This document shows positions 39,401 to 49,404 of a stretch of 64,000 bases of DNA, piece by piece. The notes under the pieces are model-generated. The model made no database searches and was not told the DNA's origin. It saw only the letters and a list, made by a program, of their open reading frames with translations. The stretch covers positions 71,123,601-71,187,600 of the forward strand of contig NC_088102.1 in assembly GCF_036370855.1 (NCBI RefSeq), in the 5' to 3' direction. Position 1 is the first letter of the stretch. Every line of letters starts with the position of its first letter. The position numbers were made by a program, and so were the translations under genes. This DNA is from Dromaius novaehollandiae. Taxonomy: Eukaryota > Chordata > Aves > Casuariiformes > Dromaiidae.

Positions 39401-40850
39401 ATAAAGGGATGTCTCTGCATTAAGGAGGATAACATAACAGAGGAGAAGAAAGGGGATTTGTCTGATTCTGCTTTTTGCATAGCTTTTCTTGTATAACTAT
39501 GAACCTTCTGGGTTTTCTTAACTGCTAGCTTGGACTGTTCGATCACTTCTCATATGCAGCTACCATGAACAAGCACAGGACAAGCACAATCAGTGAAAAT
39601 CATGTCAGCAGTCTCACTTGGGCTGATTCTAACACACAGGACTCTAGAAGCTTTTCAAACCTTTTTCTCTTCTCACAAAATATAGCAAAATTCTTTTTAG
39701 AAGAAAAAGGATGCCCTGAGCCATGTATCAGCCAAAGATTTCCACCCAGAAGAAGGAAATTGAAAATACTTTCTTAGAGCTTTGGCCTCTGACGATAATT
39801 CTTATTGGAGCTCTTCCACATCTCTGTGTTAGCTTTGGCCACCTAGTTACCTCCAAACTAGATTAATACCAGAGTCCTATTTAAGGCTGCCTTGAAGATC
39901 AACCAGCAGCATCAGTGAAATGAATATTCCTCAGCATCACATCATGCTTGCTTCTAGACACAATTCAAGACATTCTTTCCATTTTAAAAGTTCAGGTTGT
40001 CTGTGTTCTTAGGCAGGTAGAAGAGTACGCATTCACCTCTCTACCAGAGTATCAGGTATGACTTCCCTCTTGCCAGGTCACTACTTTGTCCAACATGAGT
40101 CTTGGTGGAGATATTCTTGTTGATGAGTCACTTTCCTGTTTAATGCAATACAGATCAAATTCGCCTGTGCCCTTTATATGTCCCTGGTATGAAGAGAATT
40201 AGAGGATGTCAAGATCATAAATATTTTTTTCTCAGCACAGCCCTGTGAAGGAGAGATGTGCTGTAAACCACTATAAACGCAGCTAAGATGTAAATGGAGA
40301 TGAGAAACAGAGACCTCATGCTGGAGATACAGAGAAAAGCGAGCAAAGAGAATAGACCCACACAGATGTTGTATTCATTTGTTTCTGCTATAATTACATT
40401 GCCCTGGCAACGCTAGAATATTCCTCAAACAAGCAATCTCATTCTACTCTAGGTATTTCAAGAAGGTGGAATGAATGAGCCTGTGCAGGGGGTCAACCCC
40501 CCTTTTTACATTTTACCTAAATGGTAAATTTAGGCTTAGAAAACTAACACTCAGGTTTGTGAAGGCGGTTGTTTCTCCGTTTGCTTTGGTTTTTTTAATG
40601 GCTCAGTTTGAATCTCCTACCAAGACTCTTGGTAAGATTCATCAACTTTATTTTGGCCTTTGGCATGTTCGATTCCATTTTGCTTTTGAGACAGAGCTAC
40701 AAACAAAGGGAAGACTATAATGCTTGTGGTGCTGTTCAGGGAGCAGCTGTATCTCTGCTTCAGATGCCCTGGGAATCTTATGTAAATACCCTAAAAACCC
40801 TTCCCATAATCCTTCAAAATAGGACCATGGACCAGTCAGGCAGCTTTCAG
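36431..40850. other. Intergenic spacer leading to the GC-rich block
   Basis: About 4.4 kb of AT-rich sequence with no recognised gene. The change to GC-rich sequence happens within roughly 50 bases near 40850. Confidence 0.55.
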
Positions 40851-42319
40851 AGCACTGAAGGCAGATGCCAGTATGAGCCGGGGGAAGCAAATGTGCGCAA
40901 GGCCGGGCAGCCCAGGCAGCGCGAGCAGCTGTGGGAGATGCGGCGAGGCGGCAGGGCCCGGCAGCGTCCCATGGCGGCCCCAGCCTGCGCTCCGCACACC
41001 CCCACCGAAACCGGCCGGGCCCCATGTGCCTGTGGCGTTTGGTCGATGCCGTCTAGCTGCCTCGCAGCCAGCAACTCCTCCCGCTCAGCGCCGCGGAGAT
41101 AAGCACACGGGTCTAGCAGATGGCCCCGAGCCCCCGCACCGCGGCGGCTCCCGCCCTGGGGCTGTCCCGCTCCCCCGCCACCCCCGGGGCGCCGCCGGGC
41201 CCCCTCGCCCCTTCCGTGCCCTCCCTGCCTGCCCCGGCCCGAGCGGGAGGGCGGTGCCTGTGCCCGGCCCTTCCCCCGGCGCAGGCGGCGCCGCCACGGG
41301 GCCCTGCTGGGGCCTGTCAGCGTGGGGCCGGGGGCTCCGCGGGCCTCTGTGGGGAGCTGGGGCGAGGCCGTGGTGGGGCCGGGACCGTTGTGGGCAGCCG
41401 GGGAGGGGCCGGGGCTGCTTCGGGGAGCCGGGGCAGGAGCCAGGGCCAGCCGGGACTGGGGCCCGCAGCCGGAGGGGGGCTGGCTGCCCTTGGGGGCCGA
41501 GGCCGCAGCGGGGCGCCCTGCGCCTGCCTCCCCCTGCCCCCAGCCGTCCCCTCTGCCGGGGGGTTCTGCCGTGCTCGGGCCCCACCACGCTGCCCTGGCG
41601 GGGACCCCCAGCCCCGGCCCGGCCCCAGGGACGGCAGCCCCTGAGGGCTGCGTGTGGAGGCGAGGGCGGCCCCCAAGGGCTGCGTCGGCCCTTGTCCACC
41701 CGCCGCGCGGCTGGGCCCTGGGGGGCTGCTGGGGACTGTAGGCCATGGTGCTAGAAAAGGTCTAGAGCTGCACCCCAGTCCCCAGCCACCCCTTCCATGG
41801 CATGGGGAAGCCCTGCGCAGCGCGGGGGCCTGCTCTTGCCCCAGCCCCCGTCTCTGCAGAGAGCTCCCCGTGGCTGGCAGGGGTTGCCCTGCCCCAGGCG
41901 GGCAGGACACACGCGGCCCACGCTCTGGAGGCCCTGTGCCCCCCATGCCACCTCTGCAGGACGCTGCTATGGGCTGTGCTGCCCAGTGCCCGCAGTGCGT
42001 CTGGTGCCCCCACGCAGGGGCCATCCAGGCCCCCAGGGCTGTACAAAACGAGGAACAAACACGCTCCTAGGGCTAAATGCGCTGCCTGAGGAGAGCCCAC
42101 CGGGTGTGCCCAGCCCCAGTGTGACCTCGCAGCCACCACTGTGACCCATGGCGGGGCCTGCTGTGCGGTCAGGGCCAGCCGCCCCTCGGCAGCTGGAAGC
42201 AGCCTGTGGCGGCCTTGCAGCTCTCTGCTCTTGAGGGTCGGGTCGGTGCCTTGCCGGGTGCCAGCCAACCTCCTGGGCCTGAAGGGGACGAGCTGAGCTG
42301 AGAGCTTGGCCTCCCACAG
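40851..42319 (+). promoter_or_regulatory. CpG-rich 5' region of SUN gene copy A (CpG island candidate)
   Basis: Sequence switches abruptly to very high G+C with abundant CpG and many GGGGCGGGG/GGGGCCGGG boxes of the Sp1 type, ending shortly before the first coding exon at 42322. This is the expected appearance of a TATA-less CpG-island promoter; non-coding 5' exon(s) probably lie within it. The left 446 bases (40851-41296) are unique to copy A; from 41297 on the sequence is shared with copies B and C. Long open frames on both strands here are a by-product of the base composition and are not treated as genes. Confidence 0.6.
41330..41440 (+). repeat. GC-rich minisatellite, short allele in unit A
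   Basis: Imperfect repeats of the form GGGGCCGGGACCGTTGTGGG / GAGCTGGGGCGGGG, only a few copies here. The same array is about 30 bases longer in unit B and greatly expanded in unit C. Confidence 0.7.
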
Positions 42320-42321
42320 CA

Positions 42322-45300
42322 ATGGCAAGGGGGAGAGCTCCTCGTGGAAGGGTGCGGAAGGCACCGACAGCCTCCTCTGGCAGCAGAACTGCCAGCGACA
42401 CGGCGGAGGATGCTGCAGGGCCCGGACGGTGCCTGGAGAATCGGTACGAGGCCGCTTTCTTCTCCCTGGGTGTCTGGCTGGGTTGGCAGCGCAGATGCAG
42501 CCTAATGCGGGGTGCATTTTGGAGGGGCCAGGCGGCAGCACGACACCTCGCAGATGTGTCTGGACAGCAGGCTCTGGCAGAGGAGCCATACGAGGCTCCT
42601 GCTCTTCCCCTTGTGTGGAAAACACCCCCGCCAGAAAGGATCCTGGGAATCTGCCAGCAGCAGGAGACTTCCAAACTTGCTTCTCTGCAGCCTGTAGAGG
42701 AAAATGCACCTGGGAAGAGGTTTGCCCCAGACTTGGAGCATTCATAACAACAAGGCTCCTCCCTCTTTTTCAGGCAAGAGATCACCCTGCGCAAGAGAAG
42801 GCTCTTGAAAATCCTCCTCTTGTTGATCCCAGTCACTCTTGGTGAGTTCTTATGAGCAGACAGCTGTCAGCGGTAGCACCAACAGGCTGGATGTCAACTC
42901 TCAGGGTGAGGGAGAGGCACTGGGGTGCCTTCCAATTTCCCGTTTCAGGGATTCAGGGTGCTCCTGAGGTGCTCTCTGCAAGTGGAGCCCACCCTGCCTA
43001 AGAACTGATATCGATGCACACAGCGTTAGGAAGTAGCACCCTCTTGGACAGAAGTCCTGCCTATTTTGCAGCTTGCCCTTTTGGGCGGTCTCTGTAGAAA
43101 CTCCCATGGCCAAAGTGCTTCTTGAGGATGTCCAAATCAAAGGAAGATTGGTGGTCTCCCTGCCAGGCAGGCAGACAGAGAGAGAGAGAGGGAGAGGGAG
43201 AAAAGGCTTTGCAACTGTCTCTTGTGGAAATGAGTTCCAGGTGGTGAGCCCATCCAAGGGATGCCAGCTCTGCATTGCTCCTCACTGTGCTGCTCCAGTA
43301 TCCCAACACTGCTCAGAGATGTGTTGTGCTGTGGAAAGCAGAGGGAAGGACAGGCAGCCAGGGTCAGACCTAGGCATCACTTTGGAAGCAGAGCCCAGCT
43401 GAGCTGGGGCTTCTCAGAAGGGCAGTGCAGGTGGCATGATGGAGAAGTAGCTCTTAGAAGGCCCATGGAGCCTGGTTTTGGTGCTCACTGGAGCAGTAAG
43501 GGGAAATGGGGAGGAGCTCTGGGGCACCAAGCAGGCCTGGAGATGACGACTGTGTAGACCCCTGAGGCCTGGGGTAATAAGGGCTCCCAGCTGGAGTCGC
43601 GTCCTCTCTCTGCATCAGGTCCTGTTGCCACCCCAGTCTGAGAGGAGACAACGTGACCACAGGGATTTTTAAAGTCCTAGTAAAATAACTGTATTTATTT
43701 TGGTGATGTGAATTACAGCTGGTGTTTACTGTGTGGTGTTGCTGCCAGCACGGACAAGGCAAGTGACACAGGTGAGTGACTGTTGTTGTGGGACAGGAAA
43801 GTCCTGCAAAGGAGCACTGCTGGTGGTGCTTGGATGGCTCCCTGACTCGGCCGGTTCCATGCAGACTGAGCCACAGAAGCGGCAACTTAGGCCGTGTCTT
43901 CCCAGAAAAGCCCCTTCTGCGAAGCCCCGGCAGTTCTGGGAGTGCATATTCATTCTAACGGAAAGCCTTTGTCTTTCAGGAGCTGCTAGGGCTGTCTGCA
44001 GCAGAACTGGAGTCTCTGCGGTAAGAGACAGTTCCACTGGTTCTGTGGAGCAGCGTCAGCTGACCGCCTGCTCTTTGCACTCACTTGCATAAGGACCAGG
44101 GCTCATATCTTTCCCTTGTGTCTTTCCTTTTGCTAAACCTGGCGGTGCCGGGAAGCACTTGCAAAGCAGGGAAAGAAAAGGGGGCCCAAGCCCACGTGTC
44201 TCTTCTCCTCCCCGAGCTTGAAGGCTCCCAGCAGGGGCTGGGCAGCTCTCTGACAGGATCTCCTTTCCTGTTGTCTTCAGGAACTCACTTGCTCTGCTGA
44301 GGGAGCAAGCCCAAGAGATGCAGCTTCTGACGGAGCAGGTGGCTCACCTGAGTGTGGAGATGTACAATGCGAAGAAGGTGATCCTGCATCTGGTGGAAGA
44401 AGGCTTGGACAAGCAGGACCCCGGGAAGGCACTTTCCGGGGTGGTTGGTGGGGTTTTCTTGGTCACCCCAGGCACCCATCCCTTGCCAGGAACTTGCTGG
44501 TTGAGCTTCTCCTCTATAAAGCCCCTTCTCCAGGCCACCTTTAGCCAGGCCACTTCAGGCAGCGGAGGACTCCTGACAGCCTTCTCTTGGCTCTGTGCCT
44601 ACTCTTCGCCTCTGGTAGCTCTGGCCTGATCCCCGAAGCAGTGATGAGACATAGGAACACTCGCGGGAGCAGCCAGCGCTGGCAGAGTCTGAGTCTGACC
44701 TGGAGAGCTGGCAGGTGGAGACAAGGGTGTGGGGAGTCTGACCCACGTCTGCACTATGGCTGTGGGCAAGGAAGCTATTCACGAGTCCTCGCTTTTCACA
44801 CCAGAAAGCGTTGAGTCTTGCCGCTCCTTGGACTAGGCTTCTCTTGCATTTACTAACAGACTCGCTGTGCTAGGCTGCAGTAGTCACACTGAACTGCCTG
44901 CTGATGTGGTCTTTTCTCATGTTCATTCATGTCTTTCCTAGGAAGTTCAGCAAACGAAGCAGGCAATGTCTCAGACAAGTTGGGAGGACCACACGCAGGT
45001 GTCTGACTGGGCTCTGAAAAGCTCAGGTATGCACACAGGAAGTCAAGTCTCCTTGCCTTGTGCTTGTGTATAGACCTCCTAAAAGGAGGCTGCTCACCAA
45101 AGCAGAGGGAGATGAAATGACCTCTTGGCGTCCAAAAGCAAGCTTGTGGCAGAGTGGCTCTCTTGCATTCACTCCCAGGCCTGGGATCAGGCCCCTCACT
45201 GGTGCCCCTGGCACTGCCCCTACAAACGTTTTGGTGCTCACAGAGAGCTCTCTTCCTCTCCAGTGAGCTTACATTAAGGTTATCTGGAGTTGCTGACCTT

Positions 45301-47481
45301 GAGTTTAGAGGCCCTTGTGCCTGTGGTGCCAGCAACAGGAGTGGTGAGGGCCTTTAACATCAGCCACTGGACTAGCAGCACTCAGCTGCTCTCTCCTCAT
45401 TTCAGGTGGCACCATTGACAGGCAGAGGACATCCAAGAGCTATGAGTGGGAAGATAATTGGCTCTGCAGGGTGCTTTGGTTCCTTTCTGCTGCAAACCCT
45501 CCAGATACAATTTTGCAGGTATCGTAGCAGGAATCATCAGTTTCAGTGCTGGTTTCATTCCTTCCTGCCAAGTTGGGGACAAATGCCAGGGCATCTCCCC
45601 TCTGTGCTTTGGTCTTGCTCAAGCCCACAGCATTGACCTGGTTCCTGAAACCTAAGGTCTAATACCGGGCTTGCCTTGCTACAGACCGGTGGTTCCCCTC
45701 AGGAGGGACACCGTTCTGAACTGAACTGAACTGTGGCATCCTGCCAGAAGCCTGGTCACAGCTGGCTGAAGGAGTTTCTCCTTAGCCGCCCCCATTTGCC
45801 TACCCCATCCCTGATAGTCCCTTCCATTCTTCAGTGGGGTGGGAGGCTTGGGGGAGAGAGCGAGGGGAGCTGCCGAGCTGCTGGGCAGAGCGGTATCTGT
45901 AGGACCCTGACTCAGATGTGGGGTGGCAGATTCCATGCTTTCCTAATCAAAAGTTTCCTCTTTTCGGGAATACTGGGAGTGCCCTTTACCAGGCAGGGAA
46001 GAAGGCCTTGTGCTTCTGCCCATCTCCTCACACACTATTCATTGATCAGCTGGAATACAGCCCATAGACAAACAGGCACCTGTGCTGCTGCCTACGTGTT
46101 TAGTGGTGCTGGCTCTGCCACTCCCTCACTACTCTTTGCTGTTGCCTTTTGCTTGCAGCCAGACGTTTCCCCAGGGCACTGCTGGCCTTTCCAAGGGTCT
46201 CAGGGCCAGGTGGTCATTAGGTTGCCTGCACGAATCCAACCGACTGCTGTCACCGTGCAGCACATCTTCAAGGCAGTCTCTCCATCTGGGACCATCAGCA
46301 GCGCCCCCAGAGACTTCACTGTGTCTGTAAGTCTTTGCCAGGCACTTCTGGCTTGGCTCTGGCCATGGGGAAAAGCCCTAACAGGGACCTGCTTGCCTTT
46401 GTGCATCCTTAGAGAGTCGTGCCCCGGCCTCTCCCAAGCACTGCAGTGGCCTAAGGGGCTGTTTCCGGGGATGGGATGGCTTTATCCCTCTTAAGCCTTG
46501 TTTTGGCCAAGCATCTCAAGGCTCTTGATCAAAACTCAAGGAGCAGACTCCGCTTCACCAGAGCCTGCACCCAACTACTGCTAGCGCCCCAGCAGAGGCT
46601 GGCCAGATAACACGTCTGCATGCAGTGTGCACGGTTCCTCTTTGTCAAGTCGCGTCTGACCTGCTCCCCTTGTGCTCGGTCTCTAAGGGAGTGGGTGCGG
46701 AAGGAGAAGAGGAAACTCTCCTGGGGACCTTCATGTACGATGTGGAAGAACAAGCCATTCAGACCTTCCCTCTGAAGGTACGGGAAGTGCATGTGGGCCA
46801 GATGCCTGGGAGGAAAAGAGGTTTGCCTTCAAAGCCGTGGCAGGAGGACTGTGGATTGTTTCTCCCTGGGCCAAGGGGCCAGTGGGCAGCACCATCAGTC
46901 CTGGCAGCAGGGTGGATGGCATCCCCTCTTCCCAGGACACCCTTCTCTGCCCCCACTCCCACTCCTGCTGGCAAGGCAGCTGGAGGAGACAGCGGGCCTT
47001 CGCGGGGGTTGCACACTGGGCTGCCCTGCATGCAGGAGTGCCTGCCTGGCCTCTCTGTTAGCACAGAGAAAGCAGCAGAAGGAAGGGGCTGTGGGAAGGG
47101 GGACGCGGGCCCAGCTGAAGCAGGCGGTGGCAGGGAGGATGCCAGGTGTCTTCCCCTACAGCAGGAGTTTCCCCATGTCCCTGGCCTTCCCAGCAGCCCT
47201 GCTACCAGCGAGCCTTCGATGTCCACAGCTGCTCTCACCCCCTTTGGGGAGCTTGCTCCATCTCAGAAGGACTAGGGCTGGCAGAGGCAGATACCTACTG
47301 ACTGTACTGTTGCTCTTTACGCTCCGGTCAAGCTGCTGCTTCTTCCTTATTTTCTTTACAGAACGAGCTTCCCAGGGCCTTTCAGTATATAAAACTTCTC
47401 ATACAGAGCAACTGGGGAAACCCAGAGTACACCTGCATTTATCGAGTGCAGGTTCACGGGAAGATGGCAAACCACAACTAA
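42322..47481 (+). CDS. SUN-domain nuclear envelope protein (SUN3/SPAG4/SUN5 group), copy A, ten coding exons
   Basis: Coding exons: 42322-42443, 42774-42841, 43719-43771, 43980-44020, 44281-44377, 44942-45026, 45406-45518, 46159-46326, 46688-46777, 47362-47481. All introns are GT-AG, phases agree and the sum is 957 bases (318 residues plus stop). Layout: basic N-terminus (1-50), membrane helix about 51-72, coiled coil about 82-136, SUN domain about 148-316. SUN hallmarks are DWALKSSGG (149-157), [16 protein letters not shown] (194-209), [33 protein letters not shown] and [13 protein letters not shown] (295-307). SUN proteins sit in the inner nuclear membrane and bind KASH peptides in the perinuclear space; Cys201 matches the Cys that mammalian SUN1/2 use to crosslink KASH. 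SUN3, SPAG4 and SUN5 are largely testis proteins, so a spermatid role is inference. The first exon is the least certain. Confidence 0.88.
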
Positions 47482-48349
47482 TGCCATTAGCCAGAAGACG
47501 GGGCGAGACCTTCTCGGACTGAGAATGAAAAAAAGGAGGCAAGAAGAGAAGAGAAGTGGTGTTTCCCTTTGGTGTGGGTCAATGTCATCTCACAGAGAGT
47601 CTCAAAAACAGCTCCTTTCTTGCTTTCACACAGTGAGGTATTTGTTCCTCAGCCTTTCCGCTTTCTTTCCACTGCACAGATGTTTTCCTAATAAAGGAAA
47701 AGGAGACAAGGCTTGCATAGCTGTTCTTTTCCTCTAATCCTTGAGCACTAGAGGCTTCATCCACCTCAGCCCAGGAAGGAGTCAGAGCCTGGCAGAGTTT
47801 GGGGTGAACGATGCCCACACACACCACTGACCCCTTCCATGCAGGGTTCACGGTGAGTCTGCTTTTCACCTGCAGAAGCAACTGAATTGAAAGGACCCTG
47901 ACACGGCAATGTCAAGCACAGCAAAGCTAGGAGAGGGCAGAAGGAGGCTTGCTCTTTCACTCATCTTTCAACATCCCTGTGCCTTATGCTGTAGGGGTTT
48001 TTTCAGGATGTCCTCTCCATCTTTGCACAGACATGCCCTAGCTGCTCACTTTTACCTACGATATCCACTTACACGCAATAGAAACTTGTATAGAAATATA
48101 TATATATGAGCATACAAACATGCAAAAACATATTTTATTCATTCATACATGCACTATACTATATATATATTTAGATATGTGTACATGCAAAGCACATATA
48201 TACACATTTATAAGACTAAATAAATTAAGCATATATATTCAAAAGCCTAGGTTTAAATGGATAAAACATTCTTTAATAAGAGCTAATGGAATGAATAATG
48301 AAAATATAAATGTGAATAGAAAGTAATTAAAAGTAATTAAAAAAAGCCT
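47482..48349 (+). other. 3' UTR with poly-A signal and AT-rich tail of unit A
   Basis: AATAAA lies at 47690-47695, about 210 bases after the stop of copy A, a normal 3' end. From about 48060 the sequence becomes strongly AT-rich with TATATATA tracts and ends at the TTAAAAAAAGCCT sequence, next to the GC-rich start of unit B. I see no further gene in this part. Confidence 0.7.
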
Positions 48350-49404
48350 CGGGGCCCTGCTGGGGCCTGTCGGCGCGGGGCCAGGGGCTCCGTGGGCCGC
48401 TGTGGAGAGCCGGGGCAGCGCTGGGGCCATTGTGGGGAGCTGGGGTGGGGTCATGATGGGGCCGGGACCGTTGTGGGGAGCTGGGGCGGGGCCGGGGCTG
48501 CTTTGGGGAGCCGGGGCAGGAGCCAGGGCCAGCCGGGACTGGGGCCCGCAGCCGGAGGGGGGCTGGCTGCCCTTGGGGGCCGAGGCCGCAGCGAGGCGCC
48601 CTGCGCCTGCCTCCCCCTGCCCCCAGCCGTCCCCTCTGCCGGGGGGTTCTGCCGTGCTCGGGCCCCACCACGCTGCCCTGGCGGGGACCCCCAGCCCCGG
48701 CCCGGCCCCAGGGACGGCAGCCCCTGAGGGCTGCGTGTGGAGGCGAGGGCGGCCCCCAAGGGCTGCGTCGGCCCTTGTCCACCCGCCGCGCGGCTGGGCC
48801 CTGGGGGGCTGCTGCGGACTGTAGGCCGTGGTGCTAGAAAAGGTCTAGAGCTGCACCCCAGTCCCCAGCCACCCCTTCCATGGCATGGGGAAGCCCTGCG
48901 CAGCGCGGGGGCCTGCTCTTGCCCTAGCCCCCGTCTCTGCAGAGAGCTCTCCGTGGCTGGCAGGGGTTGCCCTGCCCCAGGCGGGCAGGACACACGCGGC
49001 CCACGCTCTGGAGGCCCTGTGCCCCCCATGCCACCTCTGCAGGACGCTGCTATGGGCTGTGCTGCCCAGTGCCCGCAGTGCGTCTGGTGCCCCCACGCAG
49101 GGGCCATCCAGGCCCCCAGGGCTGTACAAAACGAGGAACAAACACGCTCCTAGGGCTAAATGCGCTGCCTGAGGAGAGCCCGCCGGGTGTGCCCAGCCCC
49201 AGTGTGACCTCGCAGCCACCACTGTGACCCATGGCGGGGCCTGCTGTGAGGTCAGGGCCAGCCGCCCCTCGGCAGCTGGAAGCAGCCTGTGGCGGCCTTG
49301 CAGCTCTCTGCTCTTGAGGGTCGGGTCGGTGCCTTGCCGGGTGCCAGCCAACCTCCTGGGCCTGAAGGGGACGAGCTGAGCTGGGAGCTTGGCCTCCCAC
49401 AGCA
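48350..49404 (+). promoter_or_regulatory. CpG-rich 5' region of SUN gene copy B
   Basis: Copy of the 41297-42321 region, with the same GC boxes and CpG density, directly preceded by the AT-rich tail of unit A instead of the 446 unique GC-rich bases that precede copy A. If essential promoter elements lie in those missing bases, copy B could be expressed differently. Confidence 0.5.
48400..48510 (+). repeat. GC-rich minisatellite, unit B
   Basis: Same motif family as in unit A (TGTGGGGAGCTGGGG / GGGGTCATGATGGGGCCGGG), about one repeat longer than in A. Confidence 0.7.

Larger units (their letters stand above)
41297..48349 (+). repeat. Tandem segmental duplication, unit A (7053 bp)
   Basis: Unit A runs from CGGGGCCCTGCTGGGG at 41297 to the AT-rich end at 48349, where the next unit begins with the same motif. 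It contains the GC-rich 5' region, the ten-exon SUN gene, its 3' UTR and an AT-rich tail. Identity to unit B looks very high over introns as well as exons (isolated substitutions and small indels), so the duplication is recent or kept similar by exchange. Relative to B it lacks 225 bases in intron 1. Confidence 0.95.

Noticed and set aside
40873-40980. A translated stretch beginning MSRGKQMCARPGSPGSAS that loosely resembles the SUN protein N-terminus [10 protein letters not shown]...
   Set aside because: The resemblance is in low-complexity basic, Gly/Ser/Pro-rich sequence and the nucleotide match is weak, so a fourth degenerate copy of exon 1 is not supported.
40851-42090. Several long overlapping open frames on both strands in the GC-rich 5' region, repeated at 48350-49790 and 55640-56640
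   Set aside because: They are rich in Gly, Pro, Ala and Arg in every frame, which is what GC-rich, stop-poor DNA gives; lengths follow the minisatellite and no domain is recognisable. They are treated as promoter/CpG-island sequence.
45733-46494. A 253-residue open frame spanning the main SUN exon, also at 53046-53807
   Set aside because: Only the [11 protein letters not shown]...RDFTVS part is SUN-like and it is bounded by perfect splice sites; the rest of the frame is intron read-through.
46791-47522. A 243-residue open frame across the last introns of copy A, also at 54104-54835
   Set aside because: It is in a different frame from the SUN exons and shows no domain; it is a composition shadow.
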